Source: Paramarasmius palmivorus
Lineage: Eukaryota > Basidiomycota > Agaricomycetes > Agaricales > Marasmiaceae
Length of the DNA stretch: 64,000 bases
Direction: 5' to 3'
NCBI GenBank assembly: GCA_037176845.1
Contig: JAYKXP010000184.1
Coordinates: forward strand, 1 to 64,000
Every line of letters starts with the position of its first letter. The first letter of the stretch is position 1. Below the pieces are notes generated by a model. The model searched no databases and was not told where the DNA came from. It was given only the letters and a program-made list of their open reading frames with translations. Of the stretch, positions 43,413-54,900 are shown piece by piece. The position numbers were made by a program, and so were the translations under genes.

Positions 43413-46400
43413 TTAGTATTGTCTGCTATACAGAGCTACCAGAGCTGTGTATCCGCGGGTCTCCTTCAAATTCAGTGATCGATTCTCAATATTCCCGTTC
43501 CAAACATAGGCCCCTCTTTGCCTACCTTCTGACATTCCGTCGTGATACCACACGTCTTTGTCGAGGTCAATGGATCGACTTACAAAGTGAGCGTTGGCGA
43601 AATAAACTACACCTCTAAGTGTATACCGCTGCATCGTACCGTTCACAGGAACCTGCAACTCCGTGTCAATGTAGGGCACCTCCCGGTTCACCCCAGTCTG
43701 TCTCAAATGAATGCCTAATAACGGCGGTTGCTTGGCATAAAGTATCTGAGTGCTCAGACGTGTCTGACAGGGTATACACGAATGAGGGGACCGAGTGAAT
43801 GACGCTGAAGAAGTCAAGTCTCTCATGAGGTTAGCAGTTGAGGACGAAGGGACCGTTCCCTGGTCAATGAAGGACGAGGACGGCGCTTCCATGTCGGTAC
43901 GTTGGAAATCGCAGTTATCGCAGGTATGAACTCGAACAGATTCCTCCAACTCTGTCTGAATAGTGTATTTCATGACATCACCCGCACTAGCAAAGGCTCC
44001 TACCTGAAAGTCTAAGGGGAACTGTTCTGCCAAAAGTTCTCTATACATGTCACGGGCCTCAGTCACACTGCGCCTGCGCTCAAGGCAGTCTTTAAACAAA
44101 CCAGCTAACGATGTAAGTATAATGTTACCACTGCTACGAAATTCTTCTGTCCACCTCGGCACATCTGAAGACCACACCGCATAGACAATTGAGAAACAGG
44201 CATCGTAAGCGCAACTATTATTACTCCAAATTGGACCATCCAGTTGACGGGGTGTTTGGGACGATGAAACTGTACGTGAAACAAACCTGCTTCGTTTAGG
44301 ATCCAGTGCAAGAGCTGACGGGGTGAGCTCGCGTTTCTTAGATTTTGAAGCGAGAACAGATGGATTTCGGGTAGGTAAGGTCCCATATTTGGCCTCTTGT
44401 TGTTCAGCAGAACACGATGGGGGGAGGATGGGGTCAGTCGACTTGGTATCAGACGACTTGGTATCAGACGACTTGGTAACAGTCACCGATCGTTTGTCTC
44501 GCTGCAATCGATCCTTTTTGCCATCCTTGCCCTCGTTCTGGCGAGCAACAATTTGCCAGGCAACGTCCTCGATGTCTATCTCTTCCAAGGGATCGCGTGC
44601 TGACCATCTGATTGTCTTGTACACGGTAGCAGGCACATAATCACGGCCCATCAATTCTCGGAAGGAGCGAATCAAAGTGTTTCGAGTGGTCCCATGCACT
44701 TTAGAAGACAAAGTCCCCTCATAACGTCTTTTGGTTATGTCGTCCAGCAGCTCCAATTCCCTGTACTCCTGCTTCAACGCGCTCCCGCGAAGACCTCCTG
44801 TGATTTTGGTCGTATCAAATCCTTGCAAGATCAAAGTACCTGCTGCAGTTGAGCTGCGGGACAACGCGGTGTAATACGCGTGAAAATCATTGCAGTTGTT
44901 TAAATGTACGACATTAAAGTTCCTCGTTTTTCCTTGCGAAGCGTAATCAGTCATAGAGAAGCATGGAAGAATGTCGATCTGCGTACGAACAATTTCAACA
45001 AAATTACCATTCGGAAACGTTACTCTTACTTTTTCGGAAGACGGAGTTAAAGGGACGACGTTTGTGGGTAGACCAGGTACGCACACGTCACTGGGTGGGT
45101 TCGTTAACTTGACAAACAGAGTATCCAAATGTGGTCTTTTTGGGTTGCCTCGGGATATCCAACCGACAACCGTGGCTTCCTGCCCACGAGTAATGTTCAG
45201 TTCTGTAGCAAGATTCTTTCTAATCATAACGGGCATTCCACGACAGAGACTAAGCTTGGCCGGAGTCAAAGAATCACAGGCCGTGGGTGGCATTGACCAG
45301 ATACATTCCCTCCACTCATCAGTGAGCTTGTCAAGCACAATCTGCTTGGCATTGACAGGCACACGCTTTGTTGACCGTGAATTGGATTTGGCTTCGTCAT
45401 CACTATAAAACTCAGCTAACGGTTGGTTTGTTTCGGCCGCATAACGACGACAGCCAACGTCATTTATTAGATCCTTTTGGATGTTACGAGCAGTTATAAT
45501 CGCAACATTTCTGAATTCCTTATCAGTGACACAGGGAGCTCCAGGGACCAAAGAGCTTACCCTTGAGTTCAAGAACGCTATATCAGCGGGTGTACAATTT
45601 TTATAGCGCATATTTTCAAGCGCTGTCCTGAAGCGCGTGTCATCAGGGCTTTGGTTCTTTTGACGCATGTTTTTTCTCAGTATAACCACTGTGGTTACGT
45701 GATGCCATAAAGACTTACCAATCGCTTCCTCTTGTTGTCGCACCGTATTCCTGAATGCCCCTATACGACGACCGAACAGCGAAACACTGTCTTTTCCCAT
45801 AGGTGGCGGTAACTGAGCGAAATCACCCGCAAAGATCATGTTAAGCCCTCCAAAGGGTTTCACCTCTTCCAATAATGCCAAACATAGTTGACGCGAAATT
45901 CGATACAGATCCCACGAAGACAGCATGGACACTTCGTCAAAGAAAACATATTGCACACCCATTAGCTGTTCTCGAACATTGGGAAGCGTCGTGGATTCCG
46001 AAGTACGATCGTTGATCCCAAAGGCCGAGTGATAGGTGGATCCTCCAAGTAAAGCAGCGGCGCTGCCAGTTGGGGCAACAACAAGTAGACGGTAATGTTC
46101 CTTGCGCAAGGCGAAGTAATGAATCAATGCCTTCAATACGGTGGATTTTCCAGTTCCTCCCATTCCCCCGACGTACATTTTCAGCTGGTCTGGTATAGGT
46201 GATGCAGCATGGTTAGCTATTATGCGGAACGCCCTTTCTTGCTCTTCGTTGAGGTCGAACAACTTTAACGTTTGATCTATGTAGGCTTGATTGTTTGCAG
46301 CATTGAAGGTACGTTCCAAGTATCGTCTGTCGATGATCTGCACCTGACCCTTCATGTCTATGGTGGATTTTCTTTCGAAAAACGTCGATCTTACGCTCTG

Positions 46401-49400
46401 CGGTACGGCATTGGTACGTCGCTTGATAACTTCGTCCCTTTGTTCCATAAGGGCAGTCTTCCAGTGGTCTCTAGACAACACAGGCAGAGCACTCAGATCA
46501 GGAACATCCACAGAGGTAGTCACGCCAGAGGTGCCAAGAGCACTCAGCCCTGTAGTCGCCAGTACACGGGCGATTTCAAAACGGAGCCTCTCGTCGGCCT
46601 TGGCTTTGCCGTCCATTACCATAATGTCATCAAAGGCCTCATCAACGTTGTTGACTTCCATATCATCACCCGGTTGGTGTGTACCATCGTCGTTATCATT
46701 GACATCTGTCCCGTCGTCGTCACCGAACAATGGATCCCAGCTGGATGACAACTGGGCTCCCTTCTTCATTTGAGCCCTGAAATCGTCTCGTGCGTCCAGA
46801 CATTCGTACCTGATCATCATATTATCCATCAGCTGTTTTTGCCTGTCAGTGAACTTGTGTGAACCGAAGGCTTGGGACCAAGTCTCTTTGTCACTCTTGA
46901 GATCAGTTCCCGTCCGCCATGGCTTAAAGAGGGTCAACATAGTGCAACAGTAATAGTCATAGTCTCCACGATCACGCCGTGGCAAGTTACCCCCGACGAA
47001 GTTCACTACCACTTTTTCGTTTTCTGCATTAAGATGAGCCACATGGGTATCAACCAGGTCGTGTCCTGGCCGGAACTTGTATTGGTTCTTCCTCAATGCT
47101 GCAGGCTCTCGCGGAGCATCCTCAACATCGCTCAGCTGACCCATGTCATTCAGACTGTCTCCTGCAACTGGGTCCCCGACGGTAGCATTAGCTGCTGCAG
47201 TTTTGCGGGCATGCTGCGATCTACGCTTTTTAGGTATCGCCACACGTTTTGCTAGACGTATCCAATCATATAGGCTCATACCCGATGTTTCGTTGGGCCT
47301 GTCAACATAATCAGCAACAGGCGACAAGCCAATGATTCTCTTTCCGCGTTTAAGCAGCGCCACCTTCTGAGGTACATCTGGTTTCTCGTCAGGATGACAA
47401 GCTGCGCGTACGTGTGTGACATATTGTTGCCAATAGAAAGGTATGTAGGAATGATCGGTATAATGATCAGGGAAACCGAGTAAGTACGAGCAAATAAGAG
47501 GCGCACCAAATTCCATCTTCGTGCTGAGTACGTTGACGACCTTGGTGAGCAACTGACGTGCTCTTTCTTGGCTATCGAGATTTCCAGTGACCAGGGTTTT
47601 ATTCTTCGAAAACACGGAAACAATGGCATCAAAAACGACATGCATTTTCAAGGAAGCTTTGGTGATGTAGTCAGTCACATACATGACCACGGCTTTAATA
47701 GCGGTTCCCGAACCAAGGAATGTAACATCGGTATTGCAACGCAGTAGATAAGTTAAAGGGTAAGAAAACGTGTTGAAATCAGGCTCCGATTTACGCATGG
47801 TGACCGCACCGGTCTGTCTATCAATGGTCGTTCTAGGGTAAAGCGGCCTGGGAAACCGTGCACGACATTTACCCCACCTGTTGTCACGACAGCCCTTGTA
47901 CAAGTGCTTCTTTTTCACTGTTCCGTCCTTCTTCAAATTGCGACGACAGTCGTGGAAGTTACACCGTAGCAGGAGATCGTTGATGGTGCGGTTGTATGAC
48001 TTCTTCCAACGCACATACGCTGAACACCTTTTGCATTGCATATCTGGATGAATCGCCGGATGCACGTCACAACGCCGAGGGGGTGATTCCGGGAGAGTTT
48101 GAGTAGGGACCATATATGTTTTTTTGTCCTCTTCTTGATCAACCTCAGCTTGGACATCCTTGTGCGAGGAACCGACAAAGTCGCCAGAGAAAACACTTTC
48201 CAAGTACTCGATGAGTCGACGTTCAAATTCCTTTTCTCCGTCCATGATTTTTTTACGCACTTGCTCAGGAGACATGGAGTGTTTAATCCATAACAACAGA
48301 TGCAAGTGCAAGGTCAAACGTCCTTGCTGCTCGACGACCCCATAATGAGCATCGTGTTCGCCATAGATCCCACGACGACCAGATCCACATCCTAGTATAT
48401 CTTCAACAAGGATGTTCACCATGTGGTTGAAGAATCTCGCCGATGCGACTGGGTTGTCACAAATCAACTTAACTCTTTCTTTATATTCCCGGAGGTCTGG
48501 TTTGAGGCTACTGTCATGAAGATCAGCATAGTATAATGCGATAGGATGCAATTCATCAGCCGGGGCAATAGTGATGTACCAGGACGGTGCGCCTTTGTGA
48601 GTGATTAATGACCATATCTCGTTACGCATGAACTTTTTCGATGTAGTGGAACCGGGAACTTTGCCGGCGACTCTGTCCAGGTCTGACAGGACTTTAAAAC
48701 AATCCGTTTCTGCAGGGGTCTGTGGAACCACCTTCTCGCCTTTCTGCATTCGAGTAGCTATGTTCTGAAGCACCTGGTAGTCCAACTGTTGGATTCTCGA
48801 TGCGACAGTCGAAAACGAACGCTTGTCTGCTAGCAGCCAACCTGACTGGGTTGCTGCCTTAACCTGCTGGTGACTGAACGCCACGATAGGAAAGTTCTTA
48901 TCGATCTGAAACCGCTTGTCATGATACATTAACAACCACTTTTTGTGTTCAGTTTCCGACAGTTGAGCAGTTCCGAGCCCTCCGAAACCGTAAGGGAAAA
49001 GCCACGGGAACATCTTAGGATACAAGGCTGGATTCTTCCAGATAGACTCTGCTTTAGAACCATGTCCCACAGCCAATACTTTGCCACCTGCTGCAAAGTA
49101 ATTTGCAGCATAGCCTGTGAGCTGGTCTTTTGTCAAACTGGTAACTCGCTCCTCAGTCATTCCGTGTACCGTGAAAGAACATCCGTCTTCGATTCCATCC
49201 TCTTCAGCCATGTCATTCACCGCAACAGATTCCGGGGTTTTGTTACTATCGGCAGGCTTATACACGACACTACAAGGGGGTGCCTTTTCGTCGTATTGCA
49301 AGAGGTTCTCATTTGAGATGGCGACATCTGCGTAATCAGGATGGTTTAAGATCAGCCAATCCAATGCTTTCCTTACAGCATTCCTTCGAATCAGGAACGG

Positions 49401-51767
49401 GGTTCGAGCAAAATCGGCCTCTGTCGGGGCTGATGCTCCCGTAAACAAGATCGCTAAGATCTCTTCAATGTCGGCACGAGGAGGAGGAAGCTTGCTATAC
49501 ATCCGTGGTGTCGGTACTTCAAATGCCATAGCGTTGGCCTTCATCTTACGACCTCCAGTGGCTATCTTGATATACACAGCTGTATGTCGCACTCTGGCGA
49601 CTACCAGCTTTTCCACGTAGCGAAGGTTGCGCAGTACTTCTGGAACTTCGCCAAGCCAGAGACCAGTTGCCAGTGCGTTCTTTGGTACATTGCCTTTGCT
49701 CAAGGATGCACGACACTGCTTACACAATTTGTGCAAGGAGGGGATGACGACAGGACCACTGATAGGAAGCACTGGATCGGTTGGTGAGAGTCTTTCTTTC
49801 CTTGTGACACCCTCAGAGTCGAGTACTCGAAGAAGTCTGCCTTTTCTCAAGGTCGACATCTCAGATTTGAGACGCAATTGACCGCAGACTGCGCAGCCTT
49901 CCTCTTCAATGCGAGCTTTGTCTTGCTTGGCACACGCTGAGGCGATGATATCTGCGACAACACTGTCATTCAACGGGGCCGGAGGGTAGACGTATTCAGG
50001 ATTTGCAATTGAGCCAGGAGAAGTGGAACCCAAATCTGCTGTTGGTGCGGGAACTAGTAGAGGCTCACGCTCTGGGTCGTTGTCTTTTGGTTTGTTAGAC
50101 AAGACAATGGGTTCGATAGGAACAGTGGACATGCGATCAGATGTCGATGCGGATGGTGCCAGAGGCCTGTTGATGGAAGGAGGTTGAATCACAAGAGGGT
50201 CGTCAACAGCAAACAGAGTTAGTGCTCCAGTACAATTTGGGCAATAGTGGTTCGCGAACTGTTGCATGAGCTGAGGCAAGGTCATTTTCGAAGCGCCCTT
50301 GATGTTGTGAATAAGGGCGACCTTTCGAGCGTCGGTCAAGGTAATATTCGGGAGAAGTACTGGGACAGGAATGTCAGTCAAAAGCGTATCTGGAGTGACT
50401 TGACACAACACATTACGAGGTACGCCATGAGAAAGGAAACGATACCGCGAATGAGAGTAAACTGTAGGAAGAGAGGCAGGGTGGGGGACAAAAAAAGGTT
50501 CTAGGATATCGGCGGGGACCAAATGTCTGGCACGCCCTCCACCGACAATCTTAGGAGGAGAAAGGGGTATACTGTTATCCAATGACTTGAACACAGAAAC
50601 AGTCGTTGCACAAATGGTACAGTCATGGGTGTCGAAAAATTGTTCCAACAAACAAGGAGCAAGAGCAACATCTGTCGGTGCTCCGTGCGCTACAGCAATA
50701 GAGCGAGCTTCCCACAACGTCAAAGCCGGCCACAGGACGCGCAACGGAGCCCGAACAAGCATATATTCGTTGCTACGAAAGGGTGTTGCAGCTTGGGGGG
50801 GGCCGTGCATGACAAATTGGAGCGATTGCAGGCCGTCAGCAACAGTATCAAAGCGATTGATTGCATATGGTTCCATGCTCGATGGCGGCACCAAAAGTAA
50901 AGGGTTGACGATGGTCTCTGAGTAGACAACAGGAAAGACGGACTCCGGATTGTAACAACACACCATACTCAACAGGTATTCAAACGGATATCCAACACCA
51001 TAGATAACTCTTTCCAAAGAACTGTTCAGAGAGCATATGAATCGGATAGAAACATAATATATTCGCAAATTGAGGTAGCATAAAAAGGTGATTCTCAGTC
51101 GACGTGCGTGAGACTGGTCAAAGGAAAGCATTTGGACTGCGTAATCGTGTTTAAGCACGCAATTACGGAGGACTGACATTCGCGAATAGCGTGCCAGGTC
51201 ATGCGGCGTTGCAGGGTAACACGGGCAAGCATAAATATACACCATCATCTGAAGTAGGGACCGCTGAAGCAAGAAGAATAGGTACCAAAGGTCCTCTATA
51301 ACAGAGTGGGGCGTCGACAATACAGTTGAAGCCGAGCGTTGAGCAATCGTGGATGTCACCAGCGCTAGCATAGGACGACGGAATAGGTACGAGAATTGGA
51401 AGACAACAACACGATCACTTGAGTTGACGAGCACGTACGGACAGTGATTGATGGGTGCAGAAAACATAGGCGGGTTACCCGATGTAGTTGGTACTGAAGG
51501 GAATTGGATAGACGCGTTATGAGGTGTTGTATACACCTCTGGAGAAGATGCCATCGTAATGGCATGCCCGCGATTGACTATTCGTTCACGATGAACAAAT
51601 AAGTCGCGCTGGGCATTGGTAGAAGCGGTAGGAAACCAAGGTCTGGACGCGACATCAGACAAATTAACGGCTACAGTCCCAGAATATAAGTAGCGTTCCG
51701 TGAAAGAGACATTCAAAACCCACCGAGTATGAAAATCATCACCAACATCTGCAAGCGCAGAGTCCAT
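43413..51767 (-). CDS. Helitron RepHel transposase with C-terminal ubiquitin-protease-like domain, copy 2
   Basis: A single frame of 2,784 codons. Two related SAP-like/CxxC blocks lie near residues 340-395 (FFDTHDCTIC) and 460-520 (FANHYCPNC), where copy 1 has one. Then come a DUF6570-type region (about 620-805), the Helitron-like N region, the HUH motif LTLHLHLLLWI near 1,152, YVTDYITK near 1,362, and a PIF1 helicase with GGMGGTGKST near 1,867, FFDEVSML and GDFAQLPP. The USP-like end has NNSCAYDACF near 2,517 and HFVSRSID...HDGM near 2,725. All catalytic motifs are kept. The first 290 or so residues are hydrophobic and unlike copy 1; a start near residue 297 (MEPYAINRFDTV) is more likely. 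The GDFAQLPP region and helicase are much closer to copy 1 than the N-terminus. Codon use is CpG-rich, unlike copy 1. Confidence 0.93.
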   Translation of the reverse strand: MDSALADVGDDFHTRWVLNVSFTERYLYSGTVAVNLSDVASRPWFPTASTNAQRDLFVHRERIVNRGHAITMASSPEVYTTPHNASIQFPSVPTTSGNPPMFSAPINHCPYVLVNSSDRVVVFQFSYLFRRPMLALVTSTIAQRSASTVLSTPHSVIEDLWYLFFLLQRSLLQMMVYIYACPCYPATPHDLARYSRMSVLRNCVLKHDYAVQMLSFDQSHARRLRITFLCYLNLRIYYVSIRFICSLNSSLERVIYGVGYPFEYLLSMVCCYNPESVFPVVYSETIVNPLLLVPPSSMEPYAINRFDTVADGLQSLQFVMHGPPQAATPFRSNEYMLVRAPLRVLWPALTLWEARSIAVAHGAPTDVALAPCLLEQFFDTHDCTICATTVSVFKSLDNSIPLSPPKIVGGGRARHLVPADILEPFFVPHPASLPTVYSHSRYRFLSHGVPRNVLCQVTPDTLLTDIPVPVLLPNITLTDARKVALIHNIKGASKMTLPQLMQQFANHYCPNCTGALTLFAVDDPLVIQPPSINRPLAPSASTSDRMSTVPIEPIVLSNKPKDNDPEREPLLVPAPTADLGSTSPGSIANPEYVYPPAPLNDSVVADIIASACAKQDKARIEEEGCAVCGQLRLKSEMSTLRKGRLLRVLDSEGVTRKERLSPTDPVLPISGPVVIPSLHKLCKQCRASLSKGNVPKNALATGLWLGEVPEVLRNLRYVEKLVVARVRHTAVYIKIATGGRKMKANAMAFEVPTPRMYSKLPPPRADIEEILAILFTGASAPTEADFARTPFLIRRNAVRKALDWLILNHPDYADVAISNENLLQYDEKAPPCSVVYKPADSNKTPESVAVNDMAEEDGIEDGCSFTVHGMTEERVTSLTKDQLTGYAANYFAAGGKVLAVGHGSKAESIWKNPALYPKMFPWLFPYGFGGLGTAQLSETEHKKWLLMYHDKRFQIDKNFPIVAFSHQQVKAATQSGWLLADKRSFSTVASRIQQLDYQVLQNIATRMQKGEKVVPQTPAETDCFKVLSDLDRVAGKVPGSTTSKKFMRNEIWSLITHKGAPSWYITIAPADELHPIALYYADLHDSSLKPDLREYKERVKLICDNPVASARFFNHMVNILVEDILGCGSGRRGIYGEHDAHYGVVEQQGRLTLHLHLLLWIKHSMSPEQVRKKIMDGEKEFERRLIEYLESVFSGDFVGSSHKDVQAEVDQEEDKKTYMVPTQTLPESPPRRCDVHPAIHPDMQCKRCSAYVRWKKSYNRTINDLLLRCNFHDCRRNLKKDGTVKKKHLYKGCRDNRWGKCRARFPRPLYPRTTIDRQTGAVTMRKSEPDFNTFSYPLTYLLRCNTDVTFLGSGTAIKAVVMYVTDYITKASLKMHVVFDAIVSVFSKNKTLVTGNLDSQERARQLLTKVVNVLSTKMEFGAPLICSYLLGFPDHYTDHSYIPFYWQQYVTHVRAACHPDEKPDVPQKVALLKRGKRIIGLSPVADYVDRPNETSGMSLYDWIRLAKRVAIPKKRRSQHARKTAAANATVGDPVAGDSLNDMGQLSDVEDAPREPAALRKNQYKFRPGHDLVDTHVAHLNAENEKVVVNFVGGNLPRRDRGDYDYYCCTMLTLFKPWRTGTDLKSDKETWSQAFGSHKFTDRQKQLMDNMMIRYECLDARDDFRAQMKKGAQLSSSWDPLFGDDDGTDVNDNDDGTHQPGDDMEVNNVDEAFDDIMVMDGKAKADERLRFEIARVLATTGLSALGTSGVTTSVDVPDLSALPVLSRDHWKTALMEQRDEVIKRRTNAVPQSVRSTFFERKSTIDMKGQVQIIDRRYLERTFNAANNQAYIDQTLKLFDLNEEQERAFRIIANHAASPIPDQLKMYVGGMGGTGKSTVLKALIHYFALRKEHYRLLVVAPTGSAAALLGGSTYHSAFGINDRTSESTTLPNVREQLMGVQYVFFDEVSMLSSWDLYRISRQLCLALLEEVKPFGGLNMIFAGDFAQLPPPMGKDSVSLFGRRIGAFRNTVRQQEEAIGKSLWHHVTTVVILRKNMRQKNQSPDDTRFRTALENMRYKNCTPADIAFLNSRVSSLVPGAPCVTDKEFRNVAIITARNIQKDLINDVGCRRYAAETNQPLAEFYSDDEAKSNSRSTKRVPVNAKQIVLDKLTDEWRECIWSMPPTACDSLTPAKLSLCRGMPVMIRKNLATELNITRGQEATVVGWISRGNPKRPHLDTLFVKLTNPPSDVCVPGLPTNVVPLTPSSEKVRVTFPNGNFVEIVRTQIDILPCFSMTDYASQGKTRNFNVVHLNNCNDFHAYYTALSRSSTAAGTLILQGFDTTKITGGLRGSALKQEYRELELLDDITKRRYEGTLSSKVHGTTRNTLIRSFRELMGRDYVPATVYKTIRWSARDPLEEIDIEDVAWQIVARQNEGKDGKKDRLQRDKRSVTVTKSSDTKSSDTKSTDPILPPSCSAEQQEAKYGTLPTRNPSVLASKSKKRELTPSALALDPKRSRFVSRTVSSSQTPRQLDGPIWSNNSCAYDACFSIVYAVWSSDVPRWTEEFRSSGNIILTSLAGLFKDCLERRRSVTEARDMYRELLAEQFPLDFQVGAFASAGDVMKYTIQTELEESVRVHTCDNCDFQRTDMEAPSSSFIDQGTVPSSSTANLMRDLTSSASFTRSPHSCIPCQTRLSTQILYAKQPPLLGIHLRQTGVNREVPYIDTELQVPVNGTMQRYTLRGVVYFANAHFVSRSIDLDKDVWYHDGMSEGRQRGAYVWNGNIENRSLNLKETRGYTALVALYSRQY

Positions 51768-51988
51768 GCTCGAGACAAAGACACAGGTTTAAGGGTGTCT
51801 ATGGTAGACCGTTCAACCAACATTCCGAGAGACGGAAAAAGATAAAACTACTCACAGCAGAACTGCATTATAAGGGGAAGCATATCGAGACCGTCGAAGG
51901 AAAACGAAGGGACTGTCAAAAACAAAATCAACCAACTGATATTCGAACGGCACGTGATACAGGAAATATAGAGTACGTAAGTGTCATG

Positions 51989-54900
51989 TTACGGCGAGGA
52001 CTCTACTTCGACCGCGGAAACAACACGGCGTCGTTTAGGGGGAGGAGGAATTTCCACTGAGTCGCGATCATCAAACACCCAATGTTCTTCCACAACACAT
52101 TCAAAAGCCCACCGAAAGCGTTCACAATCTGCCAATGTAAGATCCAGCCCTTGTCCATACTTGACCTTCTTGCCTGCACGAATTTTAAGAATTTCTGCCA
52201 ACACTACCGGGTCTCTCTCCATGTCGGCAAGAAGAAAAGATTCCACTCTCGTAGGTGTCTTCAAGGAGTGCTTTGCTATTGATGCTGTTTTGACCAAGGC
52301 CACCGACTGCTGGACTAGAAATGCTCGAGCGAGGGTGGAAATAGAGACGACTGCAGAGCCCCTTCTGCGAGTGACGCTAACAAGCTCGTCAAGACGCTCG
52401 ATGCACTCGCGACATAGCACACGCATCTCGGCAAACGTTTCCTCCATTTCGGTGAGGAACGCGGATCCCTTTCGTTCGTATCGGTCAGCAACGAGAATTG
52501 TGCCAAATTCCATTAGACTGAACATAGAAAACCACTGTATAAAGCCCTCCATGCACGCGATGCTGGGAACGTGATCCACTGCAATAGGCTCGGTGTCGGA
52601 CTGGCATCTTTCCAGAAACCTTGGACCGGTCTGGGTAATCACGTCGTGCCAATGAACCAGCATCCTCACCAAGAGGTCATGGAACACAGGGTGGTCCTGG
52701 TTGGTGATCTGAAAGTCCCGAAAGAAGGTGTGAATGATGCCCCAAGATGACCTCTCGATACATGTCGCGGAGTAGAAGTGCGAACCATGACACAGCGAAG
52801 GTTCGAGGGTGAACACAATGTGCGGCGTACACGGCAACATGAATCTATAAAGGCAGAATATTAGTGTATTACAAACACGAAGTTCAGCGGCACATACAGT
52901 CGATCGCCGGACAACAGTAGAACAGCTTTCACGTTTTGCGAGTCAGCACTACTCATGTCAAATTCGAAATGCTCGAAAGCATTAGCTTGAGACATGAAAT
53001 CGATATCCGTGTTATCGGGTGACCCAAGAAACACAAGCTTTGCTCCGGACTCCACGTACAATTCCGTGGCGAAACCGTTGGCATCGACATGTGAAGGGTG
53101 GTGAGCATCGGCAGTGGCCAGCAAATGCCAGTAAATATCACACGCAGGCACATGATTTGGCAAAGACTTGAACCTCGTGAAGCCAAGGGTATAACGGTGA
53201 GAATACAAGTTGCTGGAAACGAGAGGGGTGACAAAGCGGTCGTCCGTGCCAGGTATGTCCAACATGTTCAATACTTTGCCATTGCGACCAGCGTGAAATT
53301 GAGCGACAACATCCAGGAAAGAGGCGGAAACAACGTGGTCGCTGGGACCTTCTGTATCACCGCGAATTGATAGATCTAGTAGATAGCTGACGTGAATAAC
53401 CAAAAGATCGAACAGGGAAGGGACGGACCATGAACAGCACGTTGACAAGTTGTCGAGCCTAGACGAGATAGGAAAGCAGCATCGATAGCCACGGGGGTGC
53501 CGGCCTTATGAACCACAATATGGTTGTACCTGAGCATCGACGACAGGAGACCTCGATCTGCCGTTAAACGGAAACCAGCCTCCGTATACTCCAACACCCC
53601 CCCAATCCTAAAAGCCTCTTTCGCAGAACGTTCTATGTGTTCTGTCGCAAGAGCCTCATACCGAAAGTTGGTGAGCCTGTGCACGTGAGGATGCATGCCA
53701 CATTGACGTTGGTACAGAGCGGCACGTTCAACCAGTGTATCGAACAAAACGACAGTTTCTCTGGCCTAAGAAACCAATTAGGTCACGTACGGCAATACCT
53801 GTTGATGCACATACATAAAACGCTGGTTGGTAAACGATGATCGAACCGCTTTGGTTGGCGAACAAGTAGTGTTGCCCGAGTATACGCTGATAAGGACTAA
53901 TGAGGGATGCACATATATCACAAAATAAGCACTGACCTTTTTGGTAGTAACAGGAACCAGCGGGCGTGGCACATGTTCAGTGAAATCATTTTTAGTAACA
54001 CCTTCACTTGAAGTTGAAGAGGTCTGCGCTTCGCAAGGATCCACATTGATGGCATCTTCTGTATAAGAGACGACAGTACGATCGCGGAGTTTACGATCCG
54101 TCTGTGAAGGAGGAGGCGGGGTCTTCTTCTTCCTCTTGCGACTATTTTCCACCGTCACCTCCACACATGGTTCATTCTTGTCGACGCATGGCTCGGTTAC
54201 CACCGGGTCTTGATCTGTCACCACCGCTTGTGGTTCAGTCACCGTGATTGGGTCAGTCATGACCGCGTCTGGGTCGGTCACCACCACCTCTGGACCAGTG
54301 ACCACTGCCTCTGGTTCGGTCACCGTGTTTGGATCAATCACTGCCGCATCTGGGTCAGTCACCACTGTGTTTGGTTCAGTCACCACCACGCTTGGTTCAG
54401 TCACCTCGACGCACGGCTCAACCATAGCTAGGACAGGTTCGGGGTCAGTCACCACTGTGTTTGGTTCAGTCACCACCACGCTTGGTTCAGTCACCTCGAC
54501 GCACGGCTCAACCATAGCTAGGACAGGTTCGCCGGGCTCCGGATCGCCGCTTGCATAAGAAATCATTTGTTGAGAATAGGCATGAATGTCATCAGCGAGC
54601 TTGGCCCAATCGAAATCGGGGGGAAACAACAACGGAGCTGACTGCTCTGGGGGAAGAGTATCTGTTGAACAAGTCTGATTTGACGTCCGACAGCGACAAA
54701 TTCCTTACTCACCTTGTGCTTCAACAGTGCCCCCGATTCCGGTTGGCAGATCGCTATCGGAAAGAGCAGGAGGTGGAGAAGACGCAATACCCGCACCTGT
54801 AACCGGTGAAAGCGAGTAATCAGAATAGGTGCTATGTTCGAGGCAGAAGGAAAACTCACGAGGGAGGAAGAACGCTGATTCGCTGCCTGCCCCGTCGAGC

